Shown: positions 1-11,962 of the stretch, in pieces
How the letters are laid out: the number at the start of each line of letters is the position of its first letter
How positions within the stretch are numbered: position 1 is the first letter of the stretch
From: Cliona cf. orientalis
Lineage: Eukaryota > Porifera > Demospongiae > Clionaida > Clionaidae
NCBI GenBank assembly: GCA_963930775.1
Contig: OZ005698.1
Location: 2,920,501-2,984,500, forward strand
Reading direction: 5' to 3'
DNA length: 64,000 nt
The notes under the pieces: generated by a model
The model's input: the letters and a program-made list of their open reading frames with translations, nothing else
Database searches by the model: none
What the model was told of the DNA's origin: nothing
Position numbers and translations under genes: made by a program

Positions 1-3000
1 ATGCACCGATGGCACTCACACTTGTCAGCAAGTGTGTATTAACACACATGGTGCTTACCGATGTGCATGCTACAGTGGTTTTACACTCAATAGTGATGGA
101 TTTAACTGCAGTGGTGAGTGCTGAAGAACCGTAATGCTACACATAATCTATATAAATAATAATTATTATTATCATGTAGATATTGATGAATGCACGACTG
201 GTGTGGATACCTGTGAACAAACTTGTCAAAATAACAACGGATCATACATATGTACCTGCAGGCAAGGTTTCAGGCTACACAGTGATGGACAGCAATGTGA
301 TGGTGAGTTAAACATGGGTCATACTATCTTCACGTTACTTATTAAGATCTCTATCAGATATAAATGAGTGCATTGCTGGAACTGACAATTGTAGTGACAT
401 TTGCTCTAACAGTGATGGTAGTTATACTTGTAGCTGTCCTACTGGTTATCGACTACAAAACGACGGACTCACTTGTCAAGGTTACTAGGAGCTTAGAGTA
501 GTGTATTGCCATTGTTTAACATCTTAATTTACAGAAATTGATGAGTGCAATGAAAGAATCGATGGCTGTTCTCAGAATTGTACCAATATCATGGGATCAT
601 ACACATGTAGTTGCTACAGTGGCTACATGCTTGACAGTGATGGCCTTACATGCAATGGTAACACATGCGAAAATACATAATGTGTCACATAATATTTGCC
701 ACTTACAATAGCCTGTATAGCAATAAATTGGCAAGGTGTCCAATTTTCACAGTTTTGGTGGATAATCGACTAATTGACCAACTACAAAATTAAACCCTTA
801 AATAAGTACAATTGTACAATTAAGCACATTTTGGAGACTACACTGCTATCGTTGGACCAGAAACATTGAAGAACACCAAAAATGATGCCATTTGGAAGTC
901 TCCTATTTGTTGGTGCAGATACTAAACGGAGAGACTTTTTATCACAACAGACGGTTGGCAGAAGGCATTGTCTACTGGGGTAGCTTATAGTTTCATATTT
1001 CCATGTATTTCTATTTGGAATCACAATTTTATGCAATTTTGTGCGACACCAATTGCAATGGATGTATTATTCACGTGAGCTGTTTCCAATACCGTGCATG
1101 GCTCACCTATTAATAGAACCATGAATAGATTCTTATTAATTAAAAATTCTTGACAATGTGGTATCAGGTTAATTTCAAGTTATCTTGCAAATATTATTTT
1201 TGATACCTCACAACAAAAAACAGATATCAATGAGTGCTTAACTGGAACTCATCTTTGCGCTGACAACTGTAAAAATTCTAATGGATCATATTCTTGCAGC
1301 TGTGCAATAGGATATCAGCTCAATACTGATGGATTTCAATGTGACGGTAAGTGAACAAAGTGTTTTTTGTTTAGTATATATACACTGAATCTTTGAATAA
1401 ATAATTACACAGATCGTGATGAGTGCACAGAACAAAGTGCTCAATGTTCACAGACCTGTATCAATACTGTTGGATCGTATATATGTGGTTGCAATATTGG
1501 ATATGAACTTGACATCGATGGACGCTCTTGCTATGGTACATTACCTTCCTTTCAATAATCATATAATTATATATAGGACGTGGGCTTTACAAAGTCAACA
1601 TAGTCATAATTATTATTGTAGTTAATACTCGTGTTGTATCACATTATACAGCACAACGAGGAGCTCCATTTCAAATTACAATCACACTACCAGATGATAC
1701 TCAATGCTCTTACTACATAGTAAGTACATGTATAATATAGTGATAATTATTTATAATAATGCAAGAGTGCCCACCAAAAATAATTCTTGTTTTGTTTCAC
1801 TATGCACATGTAGGGAGACACCTCTGTGAGAATAACATCCGATATTGTAAATACTATCACGGAACAGATTTCTCAGCGTTGTCAATGCACTTACACAAGC
1901 AGCTTAATCATCAGCGGTCAAGTCTTCTGTGACGATGATCAAAATCAGCTCATATACCAGGCTCAATTCTTGAAATCAAGTGGAAAAACCCCTAATGAAA
2001 TCCGTAGGCTGATACTTGACTGGGTATTCACAGAACCATCTGTTTTGATTGACAGCCAATCGTACGAACTTGACTCTTCATGCTCAGTAATAGTGCAAAC
2101 ACTTGGTAATAGCACCTGTAGTGATCGTTCATCCACAACAGGATCAACAACAATACGTGAACCGGAAGCGACTCCATATACTCCAAGCTCATTTGAACTG
2201 GCCACTATAGCAGTAGTAGTATTAATTTTGTTAGTAATAATCGCCATAGTGATCTTCCTAGCAGTTTATATTGGTATAAGAAGATCAAGGAAGAGAGCAA
2301 GTGAAATGCAGAGAGAAAGCACTCCAAGGTAATGTGACATTAAGGGGCAGTTAAGTCTATAGTATACAGTGCTACAGAGCAAGAGAGCAAAACTTTTAAT
2401 TTTTCTTTATAAGCAGATTTATTATCACAAAATTAGTCAAATGTTGCTATTTTAGCAATAAAAAGTCGTTTCAGGCCCAAAAAATTTTTCACGATTTTCC
2501 CCGTAGAGTTCAATATAGAAACCATAAAAGTGCAGCTAGCTTTTCAGCAAAATCTTGTAAATTTTGACTTCAACTGCGAATATCTCAAGAATGCAAGCTC
2601 ATATGGACTTCTTATCTGGTACCATAGTATGTCACTACAGTCTCTACATGTAGAGTAGATCATCGAAATCCGGACGATTTTTATAAAGCAACCCATAACT
2701 TTCGGACATAACAATGATTTTAAATGATATATAGTCTTAGAGTACTCAGTAGATAGAGCTAGCAGTCAGCTAATGAATGACGCAAACCGTATGTCCCAAT
2801 CTTTGTTGCAACACGTGCAAATTGTGCTCAAAGATACAGTGTTACAAATTTATAAATCGGACCTCTGCTTCAAATCTCGGACATGTTTGCATATTCTATC
2901 TTGGTGATGATCAGAATCAGTCAACGCTGCTACAGGTACATGCACTAGCAGCTAACTCCGGTCCACCATTTCAATCGTGTTTAGCCACGCCCACCAGTGG

Positions 3001-3733
3001 GACTCCACCCAATCATTTTCGATGAATCGGACGCAAATAGAGGATGACTACTGGCTAGCTCCACTTGTAAGCTAAAGAAAGTTGTAGGAAGCACGGAATC
3101 ATTTAGTATATGGCCTACCATGACTGTGATTCCGACCAAACTCACCTAAAACCGCATGTCCGGGATTCGACGATATCCGATGATCGGTAAATTACTCTAC
3201 CTAAAATATGGACTCTTAACAGGAAGTGGAAGTAGCGATTCTTATCCCAAACGTTTTTTGACTGTTTTTGCATAAAATTTAGCATATTTTTGAAAGTTTC
3301 TCAGTAATTCCTTGGAGTTTACACCTCTAGCTCAGGACTAAGTTTTTCCCTTGCAGTACCTACCATTGTGTCAAGTCGACATTCTTAACGCAAAGCGGTT
3401 TGTCTAAACTGATCCCAAACATTTTCTCAGTACCTCAGTAATATGGCCACACCTCCTTATTAAAATCACATGGGAACTCCTCCCACTCACTGGAGCTCAA
3501 CAAGGACTAACTATTTAAGAATCTGTTGTAAATTAGTACCCAATTACTATACGTTTTGGCTTAGGCATAATAAAGTAAAAATTGAAAAGTTTTGCTCTCT
3601 TGCTCTGTAGCACTGTACATGTGCATCAATTAATTTTATTAACATGCACAGTCTATACAGTACCTCTGCTCGGCCGGTTGAAAATCCAATATATGACTGG
3701 GACATAGATGACGATGAGAAAGTTGGTTATTAA
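1..3733 (+). CDS. EGF-repeat single-pass membrane protein, 3' part
   Basis: Partial gene entering from the left edge. Exons read by frame and GT-AG sites: 1-113, 180-302, 358-480, 535-657, 1224-1346, 1413-1535, 1652-1719, 1814-2328, 3661-3733. The first six each encode one EGF module with six cysteines; exons 2-6 open with calcium-binding EGF signatures (DIDEC, DINEC, EIDEC, DINEC, DRDEC) and the introns between them are phase 1. A non-EGF extracellular stretch with several cysteines and a Ser/Thr-rich stalk follows, then a strongly hydrophobic membrane helix (around 2197-2276) and a basic stop-transfer RRSRKR. The last exon gives a short acidic tail containing NPIY and ends VGY-stop. Calcium-binding EGF arrays usually form rigid adhesion or matrix-binding rods, so a cell-surface adhesion or receptor role is inferred. 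The specific orthologue is not recognised and the N terminus is missing. Confidence 0.85.
2367..3615. mobile_element. Tc1/mariner-like nonautonomous element in an EGF-gene intron
   Basis: The ends are inverted repeats of about 45 bp beginning CAGTGCTACAGAGCAAGAG. They are flanked by TA on both sides (2365-2366, 3616-3617), as expected for TA-targeting Tc1/mariner elements. The interior has no recognisable transposase; the longest ORF (2777-3025) shows no transposase motif. The element occupies most of the last intron of the EGF gene. Confidence 0.7.
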
Positions 3734-5470
3734 CTTGTAACTTTATATTATAATATTAGTAGTAACATGCAAAATAGCATTGCATGTGTGTATTTGAGTT
3801 GAACTGCTACTACTAGCTATAACAGTTCCTAATAGTTATAAAACATATATTATATACAGTAACTGTAGTTTCGTGCAACTCTATATTTGGCTCAAACTGT
3901 GAGAGGGCTAATATTCAATAATAGTATAGTACAGTGTATACATTATTAATTATAATATATACAAGTGCAGGAATTTCCTCATTCAGCTCACAAGCCAAGG
4001 TATATAGCATTCTCAGATTTGGGAACTAGACTAGCTACCCTAATTATTAAGCTCTTCCCAGTTTTGCATTCCAGGAAGGGCCTAGTCTCATCCCCAGACC
4101 CTATCCTCGCAAGGAGGCAAAGTGTTTGATATATGTATATATATATATATATATATTATATTTTCTTTTTGGTTTGGCTAGCTCTGGGTGCGCACAGACA
4201 TGGGTGCACGTGAGCAAAGCTCGGATCTAATTTGTCAATAAGACTGTGTTGGCAATTCAAATTTGTATAACGGCAATGGTCTTGTTACATTCCTGCCTGC
4301 GGCTAGCGAGTCACATGACTGGACTAAAGCTGGGATCTGATTGGGATGCGTGCACAAATTTCTCTGCAGGGTTGTCGACTGGACCAAGCCATTTGCCGAA
4401 AGTCACCAGATCCTTTCGTCCTTGAAGGGTGGGGTCTGGTGAAAAGAAAATAAGGAGGGCCTGGCCTGGTTAGCATGCACGTCAATCAATTTACGCCCAC
4501 ACAGTAAGTCCAATTTTTTTTTTTTAGCTATAGATTGTCATTTTATCCAGAGAGCGGACCTCAATTACATTAGAGTGGTAGCGAAATGGGGGCCACAACA
4601 GTGACAGTGGAGTGCATGCACGAGTTAATTTAATTTAAAATTTTGGGTAGATCCACTCAGGAAAGATGGAGCATTGCAGGGCCCATACACTTGGTAGCAG
4701 GTTTGTAATCTGATAAAGAACTGAAAAACTGAAAAGGCTCGCCTGTGGTACTATCTATATATTATGATGGCTGAGAGTGAAACCATGCAAGTGCAATTAG
4801 GACCTGGGTGGGAACCTAACTTCACTTGAAATTAGCGCAAGTGTGCTGAAGCTATTAAAGTATCTCAGTGCATGCATGTGTCTATTGTTGATCAGACTGA
4901 CCAATGGCATTATACCCCCGGATATGCAGTGATTTACTGCTTGCTTTGGCCATGGTGTGCATGCAGCTCAGCAAGAAATTCAGGCAAAAATTAATGGGGA
5001 ATGAACATAATTATATAGTGGAAGTCTCTTATGAATATTATTGTATTATGTAAATCTGAATGGCTATGTAATTTAAGATATCAATCCCAGAGAAGAACTG
5101 TACAATAAAATTAATTTTCTTGTATCCAGTATTAATATTAAATTAGACTAATTAAGTTAGCTACTTCATAACTTAATTTTTTAGTTAGTTTAATTAGCTA
5201 GTGCACTCCAGCACCTCACGCATTATACTCTTATTATCTGTTACATTAGTTAGTCAATATTATGTTATAAAGACTATTAATACGATACTACAGTGGCAGT
5301 TGTACTATAATATTTATTATGAAATAATACCCCTCTTATAGATTCCACTTTTAATTGCTTATACGGACAACATAACCCTACTTAGTCTACAGTAATTCCA
5401 AAAAGGTACTAGTACCATGCACACAATAATATATGGACTACAAATTGTGGGTCCATGGCATATGTTGTAT
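3734..5470. other. Intergenic AT-rich stretch
   Basis: No convincing coding sequence on either strand. Contains a (TA)n run near 4134-4156 and otherwise unremarkable AT-rich sequence, presumably the 3' untranslated region of the EGF gene followed by spacer. No clear terminal repeats were found here. Confidence 0.5.
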
Positions 5471-5595
5471 ACTGCAACAACACCTACCAACAAAATAGTT
5501 ATCTGACAGTAATTGGGGTGCATTCAATTACTATCAGATAACTATTTTGTTGGTAGGTGACCTCTGTTCATCATTGGCCTACTTTATGATGACTC
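5471..5595. repeat. Hairpin MITE, left half (split by the gypsy insertion)
   Basis: Contains a 77-bp foldback at 5482-5558 (arms beginning ACCTACCAACAAAATAG), followed by sequence matching the repeat copies at 54849-55195 and 58963-59130. The right half resumes at 11889. The gypsy element was therefore inserted into this repeat, with ACTC duplicated on both sides. Confidence 0.75.
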
Positions 5596-5894
5596 TGTAA
5601 AGAGCTGTTCACACTCCTCTTTACTTAGTAATATATAATCCAATGTTTATTGATAGACAACACAGATCGAAATCTCAAATCAAAAATGACACACAACTCA
5701 ATCTCAAGATCTTAGACACACATGATCAGAACGTTCTGGAAGATGACATAAGAATAATATTATAATTATACCAACACGCATGCTCAGATACACAACATAA
5801 CCAATTTAAGTGATTGCACAACTCAAGTAAAATACATCGACCTATACATTACACTATAGTCAAGTTAGTTCAGTATATAAATGCACGCATTACA
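5596..5894 (-). repeat. 3' LTR of the gypsy element
   Basis: 299 bp, TG...CA ends as read on the plus strand. Nearly identical to 10668-10883 joined to 11809-11888. It lacks the DNA transposon present in the other LTR and so serves as the empty site. Confidence 0.9.
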
Positions 5895-5910
5895 CAACTC
5901 CCCCTTTTGC
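5895..5910 (-). other. Polypurine tract of the gypsy element
   Basis: On the minus strand this reads GCAAAAGGGGGAGTTG, a purine-rich tract directly upstream of the 3' LTR, the expected plus-strand primer position for LTR retrotransposon replication. Confidence 0.8.
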
Positions 5911-5936
5911 AAGAATGTGTCGCACATTCAGCTGTA

Positions 5937-7379
5937 CTATTGGCTGAATCGGTTGGGAGGTTGATGAGCTCGCTGGGGGTAGCGTCGACTAGCGTTTTGA
6001 ACTTCTCCCTGAGGTTCGGGTGCTGGATCTGTATTAAGTTCTGGGGGTGATGGCAGGGCTGGTGTGTCGCTATCCCCCTCTGCCAATTCCAGCTGTGAGC
6101 CAAAATAGTGGCGCTTCGGCTCTTCTCCATGCATGTGCCCGTCAGATGGGCGTGGTTCCTGCTGCTGGGGTTGTCTGTCACTGATCGTGCCTCTGAAGGG
6201 CTTCAGCCGATTGAAATGAATGACCAATCTGTGACCCCGATTTGTGACTTCCTGCACTCGGTAGGTGATGTCAGATAGCTTCTTCACCACCACGAAAGGC
6301 CCCTTCCAAGGTCGATAAAGCTTCTTTGACTTCCCTCGTGGTGTCTGTGGAAAGAGAACCCACATGAAATCTCCTACCTTGTACGGGTTGCCATGTACTT
6401 TCTGATTGTACAGGTCCGACTGGTGCTTCAACTGTCGAGTTGGCTTGGTCCTTACTTTCTCGTAGGCCTCACCCATGGCTGTCTTTAGTGTTGCAGCATA
6501 CTGTGAGGGTGGCAGTGGGTCCGGCTCTGGTATTCCATACAGCAAGTCCACCGGCAATTTGGCCTGTCGTCCGAACATAAGGAAAAATGGAGTGAAACTA
6601 GTAGTGGTCCAGTGGGGTGGACACTCGTATTATATGCCATACAAATCTTCTGGATAAATTCGTCCCAGTTCTCTGGATGATCAGAAACTGAAGTGGCCAA
6701 GCTGTGCAGCAACGTTCTGTTCCAGCGTTCGACCAGACCATCTCACTGCGTGTGGTAGGGCGTTGTTCGAGATTTCTGGATCCCCATTATTTTACAGACT
6801 TCGGCTAGCAACTGGGATTCGAACTGGCGACCCTGATCAGAAAGAAGTTGCTCTGGGGGGGGGGGGGGGGGGGGGGGGGGAGAACAGACAGAACATTTCA
6901 TCCACAAGCTTTTTTGCCACCACAGCCACCTCTTGACATGGAATCGGGTAAGCTTCCACCCAACGGGTGAAATAATCTGCTGCCACTAGAACATAGGAGT
7001 TCCCTGATGTGGATTCCGGAAAGGGTCCCACAATATCTGTAGCTACCAGTTGCATGGGGTGTCCCACTTGGATGCTGACCAATGGAGCTCGGGGCTCTGG
7101 AATAGGTGTCTTCCTCTGTGCACAGGGTTCACAAGAATGACACCAGTTTCAGACATCAGTTGCATGTCCTGGCCAGTAGAACCGTTCCTTCAACTTCTGT
7201 AGGATTTTCTTCTCTCCCAAATGAGCTCCCAGTGGTCCATCGTGCAGGTGGTGCAAAATCTCTTTCCTCTGCTTCTTTGGAACGACCCACTGACATACCT
7301 CAGTCTGTCCTTCCTCGTCTTCAAAACGGCGCTTAAGCACACCATTTGCCACTATCAGTTGGTCCCAGATCTGTACCAA
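5937..7379 (-). pseudogene. Gypsy integrase remnant
   Basis: Broken into several frames. In order on the minus strand: a zinc-binding segment with HHLHDGPLGAHLG and FYWPG (7149-7379), a catalytic-core start with ATDIVGPFP and [12 protein letters not shown] (6837-7082), a core remnant ending AYNTSVHPTG (6485-6712), and a C-terminal GPY/F-like module with YKVGDFMWV and WKGPFVV (5937-6578). A stop follows the zinc-binding segment and a 26-nt poly(G) run (6855-6880) interrupts the core. It once encoded strand-transfer integrase; now inactive. Confidence 0.88.
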
Positions 7380-7601
7380 TTTTCGGACCTCTGTGCTCTT
7401 GGCTTTGACGATGTCGTCTGCAGGCCGGGTGTCCGATTCCTTTGCTTCCAGAACGAATTTGATATCAGAATCATCCAGTTGTAGCTGTCGCAGCTTGGCA
7501 GGGGTTCCATCCCAACAGGAGAGGCGTCCATGACGACGGGGCTAACGGTAGCCATACTGTTCTCCTCCGGGTCAACCGATGGTTGCGGAACAAACGAGTC
7601 C

Positions 7602-8850
7602 TCAGTCGATCCGTCCACACTGATCACATGGCCGCCGTGACATGGCATCGGCATTGGTGTGTTTCTTTCCGGGGCGATGCAAAATCCGAAAGTGGAATTC
7701 CTGCAGTTTCTCCAACCACCTGGCCAACCGTCCCTCTGGCTCCTTGAATGACTGCAGCCACGACAGAGAGCCGTGGTCGGTTCTCAGAGTAAACTCGCGA
7801 CCCAGTAGGTAGGGCCGAAACTGTTGCGTGAACACGACGACTGCCAGCAATTCCCGACGGGTTACACAGTACCGACGATCCGACTTGCTCAGCGTGCGGC
7901 TGGCAAACGCAATGACGTGTTCCTGACTCTGTTCATCAAGCTGGGAGAGCACACCACCAATGCTGGTGTTACTGGCGTCGGTGTCCAGGATAAAAGGCTT
8001 TGTGAAGTCCGGAAAGCCCAGGACTGGGGCCGTGCACAATTTGTGGTGTAACTCAGCAAAAGCTGCTTGGCACTCTACAGTCCATTCAAAGGTTGTAGTC
8101 TTCTCAGTTAATCGGTGTAATGGCTTTGTGATACTTGCAAAATTGCTAAAAAATCGGCGATAGTAACTTGCCAGACCGAGGAATTTTTGTACGTCCTTGA
8201 CTGATTGGGGCATGGGCCAATGGGCAACCTGGTTGATTTTTGTAGGGTCAGTAGCTACTCCCTTCCGAGAGATTTCATGTCCAAGGTAGTACACTCGCTC
8301 TTGGAGAAAAGCGCACTTGCTCGGCTTGAGCTTCAGCCCCGCTCCCCTCACTCGTCCAAAGACTTCTCGCAGATTGCAAAGGTGCTCGTCAAAGGTGTGT
8401 CCTACTACAATCATGTCATCAATGTAGACCAGGCATTGCAACATCTGCAGACCAGATATCACCAAGTCCATCAACCTCTGAAATGTAGCAGGGCCATTAC
8501 ATAATCCAAATGGTAAAACATTAAAACTCATACAACCTGTAGGGCATGCAAAAGGCAGTTTTTTCCCTATCTTTCTCCCCCACCTCTACCTGCCAATATC
8601 CACTCACCATATCCAGAGTGGAGAACCAGCAAGCACCTGCCAGGGTGTCCAAGGTGTCATCGATCCGAGGGATGGGATATGCGTCCTTCCGGGTGACGGC
8701 ATTTAGCTTACGGTAGTCTACGCAAAATCGATGACTGCCATCTCGTTTTCGCACCAGCACGATAGGCGAAGCCCAGGGGCTATTGGATGGTCGAATTACA
8801 TCCTTCTTCTCCATGTTGGCAAGTAGGCTTTGACTTCTGCCTTCTGACAC
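7602..8850 (-). pseudogene. Gypsy reverse transcriptase and RNase H remnant
   Basis: Two ORFs in different frames meet near 8521-8531, so there is a frameshift inside the fingers/palm region. Upstream part: VIRPSNSPWASPIVLVRKRDG and FCVDYRKLNAVT. Downstream part: LPFGLCNGPATFQRLMD, the catalytic YIDD box, then RNase H with ILDTDASNTSIGGVLSQ, a RRELLAVV helix and RTDHGSL. Ends with HTNADAMSR, the usual RNase H/integrase border. Family identity is secure; function is lost through the frameshift. Confidence 0.93.
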
Positions 8851-9926
8851 ACGGGTACTCTGCGGACAGGCTGCCTGATCGGTAGGGCACTACCTGTATC
8901 AATGTTGTGCGTGATTCGGTCAGTACGACCCAGTTCACCCTCATCGGCAAATATGTCTGCAAACTCGATCAGTAGTTGAAGAAGCTGTACCTTCTGCTCA
9001 GCCCCAAGATCGCTCGCACACTTCTCCATCATCTTGCTGAGTGCTAGTCGCTTTGTCCGTGATACTTCTCTTGCCTCGGGTTGCACAGCCAGAATGGTTC
9101 TTATCTTGGTACCTTTGTACACCACCCGGCTGTCTGGACTGGGATTGAGCACTCTGACTGGCACCTGGTCACAGGTAGAGTTTACCAGTCCATTAGCGAT
9201 CTTTACGGGCAACTGCTTCGTTCTGCATTCCTGCAATAGCCACGTCTGACCCCGTACCTTCCCATTGACTCTAGCCATGGTTTCCAGCATACTGAACGGA
9301 GGGATAGTCAATGTTTCGTCGATGGTTACTCGTGCTTGAAGGAGTTCCGGATCAGGTGAAGAGTCGTACAGGGAGACAGCTACTCCTTGCTCCGGAAAGG
9401 TAAGCTTGCGATCTGCCATCGCCAAGGTGCAATTATTTGCCTCCAGAAAGTCCAGTCCGAGTATAGCCTCTGAGGTCAAGGAGCGGGCCACCAACACGGG
9501 GCAGTGAAAAGTCTCACCAGCAAACTTCAACTCGACATTTGAGACCCCACAAATGTGGAGTGGGGTACCCTCAACCCCAACCAGACGATGTCCCGTCCAT
9601 GGCTCCAGGGAACACTCCCCACGGTGGGTTTTCTCCCAGAAGGTCTCGTCCAATACAGTGATGGACGCACCGGTATCCATGACAAAGGTAGTGGAAACCC
9701 CGTTCACCGTCCCCGATAAGCGGTAGGAGTGAGTCACAGGGAGTAAGGACATAGGCTCTGGCTCTTGCCTGTCTGCTCCGGTTGTGACGCACATCCTCGA
9801 GCATAGTGCCCTTCTCGATGGCACTTTCGGCAGACAATTACTGGCCTCCGGCCAGAGCTTCCCCTTGGTGCAGCTGGGGGTCCCTTGGGCGGCTCCTGTG
9901 CTTTGGCTTCCAGCTTTTCCAAGCAT
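8796..9926 (-). pseudogene. Gypsy protease and RT N-terminal region
   Basis: 376-codon frame. The aspartic protease active site DTGAS is present (VMDTGASITVLD), with the later AILGLDFL flap-side motif. The downstream stretch leads into the start of reverse transcriptase (HNIDTGSALPIRQPVRRVP) before the frame is lost. Retroviral-type aspartic protease would process Gag-Pol. Confidence 0.9.
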
Positions 9927-10590
9927 TCCATCACCTTGTCCAAGGAACCCAGCAGGCCCGTCTGCTGATTCTGTATGGCCGCAATGACGGACTCCGCTGC
10001 TGGCTCTGGCTCCACCTGAGCAATTCGGCTTGGTTTTGGCTGCAGATAGGACTCCATCTCAATTGTACCACTTACAGCTTCCATCAGGGTCTTGGGCTGC
10101 CTCTGTCTCAAGCTGAATGCAATTTGAGGATTGTCAATTTGTCCAAGGTAGTGATTAAAAGCTAGACATTCCCTAGCCTTCTCTTCCAAGTCTGGATACG
10201 CTTTGTCACATAGCAGCTCCACTGCATCAGCAAATTCGGCCCAGCCTTCTGTCTTCGTCTTTTACGAGCCTGGAATTGGGCCAGATGATGTTCTTTGAGA
10301 GCCTCGGGTTCGAAGCGCCCTTTCAACGCTTTCTTCAGCTCCACGTAGCTCTCCTTCGCTTCCGTAGGCAGGCGACCATACGCCGTCTGGACTCCACCCA
10401 CCAGCCGTACACGCAACCACAACAATTTCGCGGCCTCGTCCCACTTATTAATGGCGGCTACCGCCTCGAAGTGCTCAATCCACTCAGAGAACATACCGGT
10501 TCCTGAGAAAGGTTCGGGGGTGATTAGCGGTCGCTGAGAGGTCGGGGCAGTGGTAGCCGGGGTGCCTCCGTCGCCGGACTCAGTAGCCAT
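9734..10590 (-). pseudogene. Gypsy gag remnant with zinc knuckle
   Basis: Two overlapping frames joined by a frameshift near 10160-10270. The N-terminal frame (10162-10590) has PEPFSGTGMFSEWIEHFEA, typical of gypsy Gag capsid starts. The second frame (9734-10222) continues the capsid and ends in a CCHC zinc knuckle, CRKCHREGHYARGC. Start chosen at the ATG at 10590, about 60 nt after the primer binding site. Confidence 0.88.
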
Positions 10591-10648
10591 ACTCGAGCGT
10601 GGCGGTCTCTCGCAGTCACGAAATTATCTCAGTTCACTCCCGGGCGTG

Positions 10649-10666
10649 ATCCTGCCGACTACGCCA
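10649..10666 (-). other. Primer binding site, complementary to tRNA-Ser
   Basis: Minus-strand TGGCGTAGTCGGCAGGAT, one base after the 5' LTR end. Its complement matches the CCA-tailed 3' end of a eukaryotic tRNA-Ser (T-arm plus acceptor ending GACTACG) as I remember it, over all 18 nt. Confidence 0.75.
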
Positions 10667-10667
10667 G

Positions 10668-11888
10668 TGTAAAGAGCTGTTCACACTCCCCTTTACTCAG
10701 TAATATGTAATCCAATGTTTATTGATAGACAACATAGATCGAAATCTCAAATCAAAAATGACACACAACTCAATCTCAAGATCTTAGACACACGTAATCA
10801 GAACGTTCTGGAAGATGATATAAGAATAATATTATTATACCAACATGCATGCTCAGATACACAACATAACCAATTTAAGTGATCAGTCTACATTAAGACC
10901 GCTCTGGAATGCGGTTTGAGCAGCTGTACAGTAGTATATGGGCGACCGCATGGTGGAATAATGCATGTACTAAAATTTCGTAGCTACCTAGACATAAGAG
11001 ATGTAAGCTACACACTTAAAACACACAGTGCAAAGGGATTATAGAACACCTGGGAGTACAAGATCATAGATTCTGGCCGGTCATTTGAGCAGAACAAGGC
11101 CAAACGGTCCTTAGGCGAGTCTGGCTGCCTCCAACTTCAGTTGAGTGTTCAACATGCAGCACATAGCCTCCGGCAGTTCGTAGTTAGAAATCTGGGAGCT
11201 AACTTTCAGGTAAGTATCTTGATAAATACTGGAGACATACCGTTGTCGTTACCTCCAGAAACACCAGCTCAAATATCAGAAATAATTCAACAATTCTCAC
11301 AGAAATAGCTTCATGTACAATACTGTAGTACTAACTAAACTGAACTGAGGCTAATAGATCTACCTTATTACTAGTCTCTGTAACAGGTTTCAACTCCCTA
11401 CCTACAACTGTTTATTATTTATGAACCGATCTTCATGGCCATCTCCAGTCATCGCTCTGTTTCGGCGAAGTTCAAGCGAGTGTTCAACCTGCAGCCAACT
11501 GTCCTGGCTGCTTGATTAATTGGTCACATGAACATTACATCCCATAGATCATTGGCCTGCCTTGGCTTCCGGTAAATCCTTGCTCGTGTTCAGATATAGC
11601 TGCACAAATTCTCAAAAAAGTGAATTTATTGCTGTGGTGTGACGTCATGCATAGGGCTTTAATCGCTGTTAGCTTACGCGAGGCATGCGCAAATAATTAT
11701 ATTCATAGACCACCCTTCCTGACTGTGGCGCGCGTATACGTCAACCGCGGTTGATTGATGATAACATTCCATAGTACCACTTAAGGAGGTCTTAGCGTAT
11801 GCTGTGATTGCACAACTCAAGTAAAATACATCGGCCTATACATTACACTATAGTCAAGTTAGTTCAGTATATAAATGCACGCATTACA
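10668..11888 (-). repeat. 5' LTR of the gypsy element, interrupted
   Basis: Matches the LTR at 5596-5894 but is split by a 921-bp DNA transposon at 10884-11804. Removing the insert and one TGAT copy leaves about 300 bp, equal to the intact LTR. Confidence 0.9.
10884..11804. mobile_element. Nonautonomous DNA transposon with 4-bp target duplication
   Basis: Ends CAGTCTACATTAAGACC and, at the right, GGTCTTAGCGTATGCTG. Flanked by TGAT on both sides (10880-10883, 11805-11808), confirmed by the uninterrupted LTR at 5596-5894 where TGAT occurs once. No transposase visible. Same terminal family as 16411-16931 and 44980-45918. Confidence 0.85.
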
Positions 11889-11962
11889 ACTCAATCCCTT
11901 CCCATAGCCGGTAAATTGCCTATAAAAACTTTGGTTGCTAGGCAACTACCAACAAAATATTA
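11889..11962. repeat. Hairpin MITE, right half
   Basis: Starts with the ACTC target duplication and continues with CCTTCCCATAG and the terminal CAACTACCAACAAAATA, matching the continuation seen in the intact copies near 54.9 kb (reverse strand). Completes the element whose left half ends at 5595. Confidence 0.75.

Larger units (their letters stand above)
5596..11888 (-). mobile_element. Degraded Ty3/gypsy LTR retrotransposon
   Basis: Minus-strand element with two LTRs (5596-5894 and 10668-11888, the latter interrupted), a 4-bp target duplication ACTC (5592-5595, 11889-11892), a primer binding site, a polypurine tract, and coding remnants in the order gag, protease, reverse transcriptase, RNase H, integrase. 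That order (integrase after RNase H) places it in Ty3/gypsy. The coding region has several frameshifts and stops and a 26-nt poly(G) in integrase, so it is not autonomous. The clade is not assigned. Confidence 0.93.

Noticed and set aside
2777-3025. 82-aa ORF with GDDQNQS, faintly like DDDQNQL in the EGF gene exon
   Set aside because: Inside the TA-flanked element; similarity is limited to a few residues and there are no splice sites in phase.
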